6,275 nt of DNA from Acidobacteriota bacterium. Its GTDB lineage: Bacteria; Acidobacteriota; Vicinamibacteria; Vicinamibacterales; Vicinamibacteraceae. Where the stretch lies: the NCBI GenBank assembly GCA_013695405.1, contig JACDAO010000454.1:1-6275 (forward strand). Direction: 5' to 3'. Positions 5,659 to 6,275 of the stretch are shown here, piece after piece. Below the pieces are notes generated by a model. It saw only the letters and a list, made by a program, of their open reading frames with translations, was not told the DNA's origin and did not search any database. The stretch's first letter is position 1; every line of letters begins with the position of its first letter. Position numbers and translations under genes: made by a program.

Positions 5659-6275
5659 ATGAAGCTTGGCGTGTTCACCGCCCTGTTCGGCGGACTGACG
5701 CTGGACCAGGTGATCGAGAAGGTCACCGCCGCCGGCCTCGACGCGATCGAGATCGGCACGGGCGCGTATCCCGGCAGCGCGCACATCGACGTCGAGGGCC
5801 TGCTCGGCAACCGCGGCAAGGTCAAGGTCTACCGGCAGAAGATTGCCGACGCCGGGCTGACCATCTCGGCGCTGTCGTGCCACGGCAACCCGCTGCACCC
5901 AGACAAGGCGTTCGCGAAGAACCACGACGAGATCTTCCGCAGGACGGTGCGGCTGGCCGAACTGCTCGAGGTCGGCGTCGTGATTACCTTCTCGGGCTGC
6001 CCCGGCGACAGCGACGGCAGCCAGCAGCCCAACTGGGTGACGTGCCCCTGGCCCCCCGACTACCTGAAGGTGCTGGAGTGGCAGTGGGACAAGAAAGTGA
6101 TCCCTTACTGGACCAGAGCGGGCAAATTCGCCAAGGAACACGGCATCCGCGTGGCCCTGGAGGCCCATCCCGGTTTTGTGGTCTACAACGTCGAGACTGC
6201 GCTCAAGCTGCGAGACGCCGCAGGCACGCAGATAGGCGTGAACTTCGACCCGAGCCACCTGTTCTGGCAGGGCGT
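5659..6275 (+). CDS. Sugar phosphate isomerase/epimerase-like TIM-barrel protein (3' end missing)
   Basis: The first 205 codons of a protein that runs off the window. It belongs to the xylose isomerase-like TIM-barrel group (AP endonuclease 2 fold), whose members are metal-dependent isomerases, epimerases or, in C-glycoside and 3-keto-glycoside pathways, lyase-type enzymes. The N-terminus MKLGVFTALFGGLTLDQVIE followed by GLDAIEIGTG is the usual first strand-helix-strand. The motif SCHGNPLHPD includes H75 and H80. E168 in ALEAHPG and D197/H200 in NFDPSHLFWQG are the expected divalent-metal ligands seen so far; the last metal-binding His/Glu would lie beyond the window. A Trp-rich stretch (residues about 128-148) is typical of family members found beside Gfo/Idh/MocA genes. 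There is no signal peptide, so it is cytoplasmic. The start is supported by AAGGAG at 5645-5650. Its place suggests it acts with the upstream oxidoreductase on a keto-sugar; whether it isomerises or cleaves is unresolved. Confidence 0.85.
   Translation, partial: MKLGVFTALFGGLTLDQVIEKVTAAGLDAIEIGTGAYPGSAHIDVEGLLGNRGKVKVYRQKIADAGLTISALSCHGNPLHPDKAFAKNHDEIFRRTVRLAELLEVGVVITFSGCPGDSDGSQQPNWVTCPWPPDYLKVLEWQWDKKVIPYWTRAGKFAKEHGIRVALEAHPGFVVYNVETALKLRDAAGTQIGVNFDPSHLFWQG

Noticed and set aside
4192..6258. 688-codon open frame on the minus strand
   Set aside because: It lies antisense to a clear Gfo/Idh/MocA gene and an isomerase-like gene. Its translation is rich in Arg, Gly, Val and His with no recognisable motif, as expected from GC-rich third positions read backwards.

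Overview
The window is a short, GC-rich (about two-thirds G+C, strongly biased to G/C at third codon positions), densely packed stretch of a bacterial chromosome in which every credible gene reads on the + strand. The codon bias, a twin-arginine (Tat) signal and the gene families suggest a free-living, aerobic Gram-negative-type bacterium of soil or sediment. Acidobacteriota, Gemmatimonadota and high-GC Proteobacteria are all possible; the sequence alone does not settle the phylum. There are no mobile elements, CRISPR arrays, tRNAs or rRNAs.

Layout: 1-94 is a GC-rich leader that may hold the tail of an upstream gene. 95-724 encodes a small Tat-targeted subunit of the gluconate 2-dehydrogenase subunit 3 family. 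724-2502 and 2504-4348 encode two paralogous FAD-dependent GMC oxidoreductases (592 and 614 residues). From the FAD-binding glycine motif to the C-terminus they align with no net gap, and each carries a Cys-x5-Cys-x3-Cys motif like the 3Fe-4S ligand motif of bacterial FAD-glucose dehydrogenase. The first three genes overlap by 1 nt or are separated by 1 nt. A structured 74-nt spacer follows, then a Gfo/Idh/MocA-family NAD(P)-dependent oxidoreductase (4423-5586, GTG start), a 72-nt spacer, and the first 205 codons of a sugar phosphate isomerase/epimerase-like TIM-barrel protein (5659 to the window end, truncated).

Working model (inference): the small subunit carries its Tat signal for one or both GMC subunits, which have no signal of their own. 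The folded FAD/Fe-S enzymes would then oxidise a sugar or glycoside in the periplasm and pass electrons to a cytochrome that is not in this window. The Gfo/Idh/MocA oxidoreductase and the TIM-barrel protein would process the resulting keto-sugar or keto-glycoside in the cytoplasm. This gene combination resembles known 3-keto-glycoside (glucoside 3-dehydrogenase type) and C-glycoside degradation clusters, but substrate and regiochemistry cannot be read from the sequence. The least ordinary features are the duplicated catalytic subunit sharing one carrier subunit, the differing catalytic-site motifs of the two copies, a Cys-rich tail on the small subunit, and a spacer before the Gfo/Idh/MocA gene whose hairpin arm has two possible pairing partners.
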